Of a stretch of DNA of 64,000 nucleotides, positions 63,327 through 64,000 are shown one piece after another. How positions within the stretch are numbered: the stretch's first letter is position 1; every line of letters begins with the position of its first letter. The translations under genes and the position numbers were made by a program. The notes under the pieces were generated by a model. The model did no database searches, had not been told where the DNA came from, and saw nothing but the letters and a program-made list of their open reading frames with translations. The stretch spans positions 83,992 to 147,991 of the forward strand of contig NASX01000002.1 of NCBI GenBank assembly GCA_002085155.1, read 5' to 3'. The stretch comes from Sorangiineae bacterium NIC37A_2. GTDB taxonomy: Bacteria; Myxococcota_A; Polyangia; Polyangiales; Polyangiaceae.

Positions 63327-63372
63327 AAAAATAAGGGGGCGCCGCTCCTCCCTTCGGGGAGGAGCGGCGCCC
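63327..63372 (-). terminator. UUCG-capped intrinsic terminator of the sulfatase gene
   Basis: The 16-bp perfect arms (63337-63352 and 63357-63372) are capped by the loop TTCG (63353-63356). On the minus strand they are followed by a T-rich run (63327-63335, read as TTATTTTTG). A stable UUCG tetraloop on a 16-bp stem is a textbook intrinsic terminator. Confidence 0.92.
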
Positions 63373-63395
63373 GTATGGGACATAGAACGAGGGGA

Positions 63396-64000
63396 TTAAG
63401 GGAAGTAGGCGGGTCCGTGCACCTTGAGCTCCGCGATCTCGGCCTGAAGAGACGCGAGGACGGCGGCGTGGGCCGGGCTTGAGTACAGGTTGTTCCGTTC
63501 GAGCGGATCGGCCACGAGGTCGTAGAGTCCGCGCTCTTGGAGGTTCACGACGAGCTTGTAGCGAGTATCGCGCAGAGCATAACGACGGTTCGTGGTTCCA
63601 TTGGAGAGCTCGGTGAACGAATGAGTTCGGCCTGTTGAAGCTGATTCGTCGGTGAGGAGCGGCTTCAAGCTGTAGCTGTTGTTGATGTGGCCGACCTGGA
63701 TGCCAGCGAGCTCGAGGATGGTGGCGTAGAGGTCCGTGGAGGTGACGAGAGCGTCCTCACGTCCGCGCCGCGTCACACCCTTGCCCGCGATGACGAGAGG
63801 GACTCGGACTCCTCCTTCGTAGACGCTGGTCTTGCCGTCTCGGACGCCGGACCCTGGATCCTTCAGGCTCGCTACGGTGCCGTTGTCGCCGATGAAGATG
63901 ACCGTGGTCTTCTCCAAGTCGACGTCCTCGAGGAGGCGACCGATCTCCGTGTCGAGGCTCTGGATCGCAGCCTTGTAGACTACAGTTGTGTTCGACTGCT
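63396..64000 (-). CDS. Sulfatase, C-terminal part (5' end outside window)
   Basis: The frame is open to the edge of the window, so only about 200 C-terminal residues of the protein are seen. They show the sulfatase (alkaline phosphatase-like) fold: VIFIGDNGTVASLKD with the metal-binding DNG motif, YEGGVRVPLVIAGKG, DLYATILELAGI, and a late YALRDTRYKLVVNL strand ahead of the DPLERNNL motif. The catalytic cysteine/serine region (CxPSR) lies outside. Sulfatases of this family remove sulfate from carbohydrates or steroids; the substrate cannot be told. It ends with a strong UUCG terminator. Confidence 0.88.
   Translation of the reverse strand, partial: QSNTTVVYKAAIQSLDTEIGRLLEDVDLEKTTVIFIGDNGTVASLKDPGSGVRDGKTSVYEGGVRVPLVIAGKGVTRRGREDALVTSTDLYATILELAGIQVGHINNSYSLKPLLTDESASTGRTHSFTELSNGTTNRRYALRDTRYKLVVNLQERGLYDLVADPLERNNLYSSPAHAAVLASLQAEIAELKVHGPAYFP

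Overview
This is a dense, high-GC, gene-rich chromosomal window of about 50 genes with no rRNA, tRNA, insertion sequence, phage gene or CRISPR array that I can see. The protein content points to a myxobacterium (Myxococcota, probably order Polyangiales). The signs are many short lipoproteins with the 'GCxxILGI' type of N-terminus, cysteine-rich surface proteins built of 'DCGG..C' modules, TPR-PEGA proteins with two C-terminal membrane helices, several Ser/Thr kinases, an OmpA protein with calcium-binding TSP3 repeats, and a surface cellulase. This placement is an inference from gene families, not from a marker gene.

Layout. 1-2129: the 3' end of deoC, an LsrG-like ABM enzyme and an iron-type alcohol dehydrogenase in one run. 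2126-9198: an SBF-like transporter, a QueD/PTPS-family enzyme, thyA-folA, a DMT permease, a large pseudo-receiver/TPR membrane protein and a DUF2141 protein. 9304-20990: cmoB, then a co-directional run of alpha-2-macroglobulin lipoprotein, pbpC, a small membrane protein, an HTTM protein and manA. 20962-25720: a beta-propeller-like lipoprotein, a GH6 cellulase lipoprotein, a GAF-AraC regulator and def. 25777-33835: recQ, a membrane Ser/Thr kinase, YqeY, a PLP-dependent Cys/Met enzyme, proS and a methyltransferase. 33858-40574: surface proteins around dapD and ndk. 40892-45791: mdh-sucC-sucD, a diheme cytochrome lipoprotein and a soluble kinase. 46033-51132: fabF, an outer-membrane protein, cmoA and monomeric icd. 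51326-61526: mostly envelope proteins (DUF4136 lipoprotein, OMPs, Cys-rich lipoprotein, OmpA-TSP3, CAP lipoprotein, phosphoesterase-cytochrome fusion). 61718-64000: a large protein of unknown function and the C-terminal part of a sulfatase.

How the genes fit together. Two themes dominate. The first is central metabolism: mdh-sucCD plus a monomeric NADP-isocitrate dehydrogenase supply four TCA enzymes, and thyA-folA forms the classical thymidylate cycle. CmoA and CmoB, which together make the cmo5U34 wobble modification of tRNA, are both present but about 38 kb apart; cmoA is translationally coupled behind icd. The second is cell-surface biology: about a dozen predicted lipoproteins or outer-membrane proteins, including the conserved A2M/PBP1C envelope-defence pair. 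Many same-strand neighbours overlap by one to four bases (TGATG, ATGA, GTGA), which indicates translational coupling. Strong hairpin terminators separate several convergent pairs.

Least explained items: a lipoprotein joining a metal-site-degenerate phosphoesterase domain to a multiheme cytochrome (59883-61526); the deoC/LsrG-like/alcohol dehydrogenase trio; the small-protein/HTTM pair behind A2M-PBP1C; and a RecQ helicase that appears to lack its winged-helix domain. I found no clear-cut new defence or mobile system.
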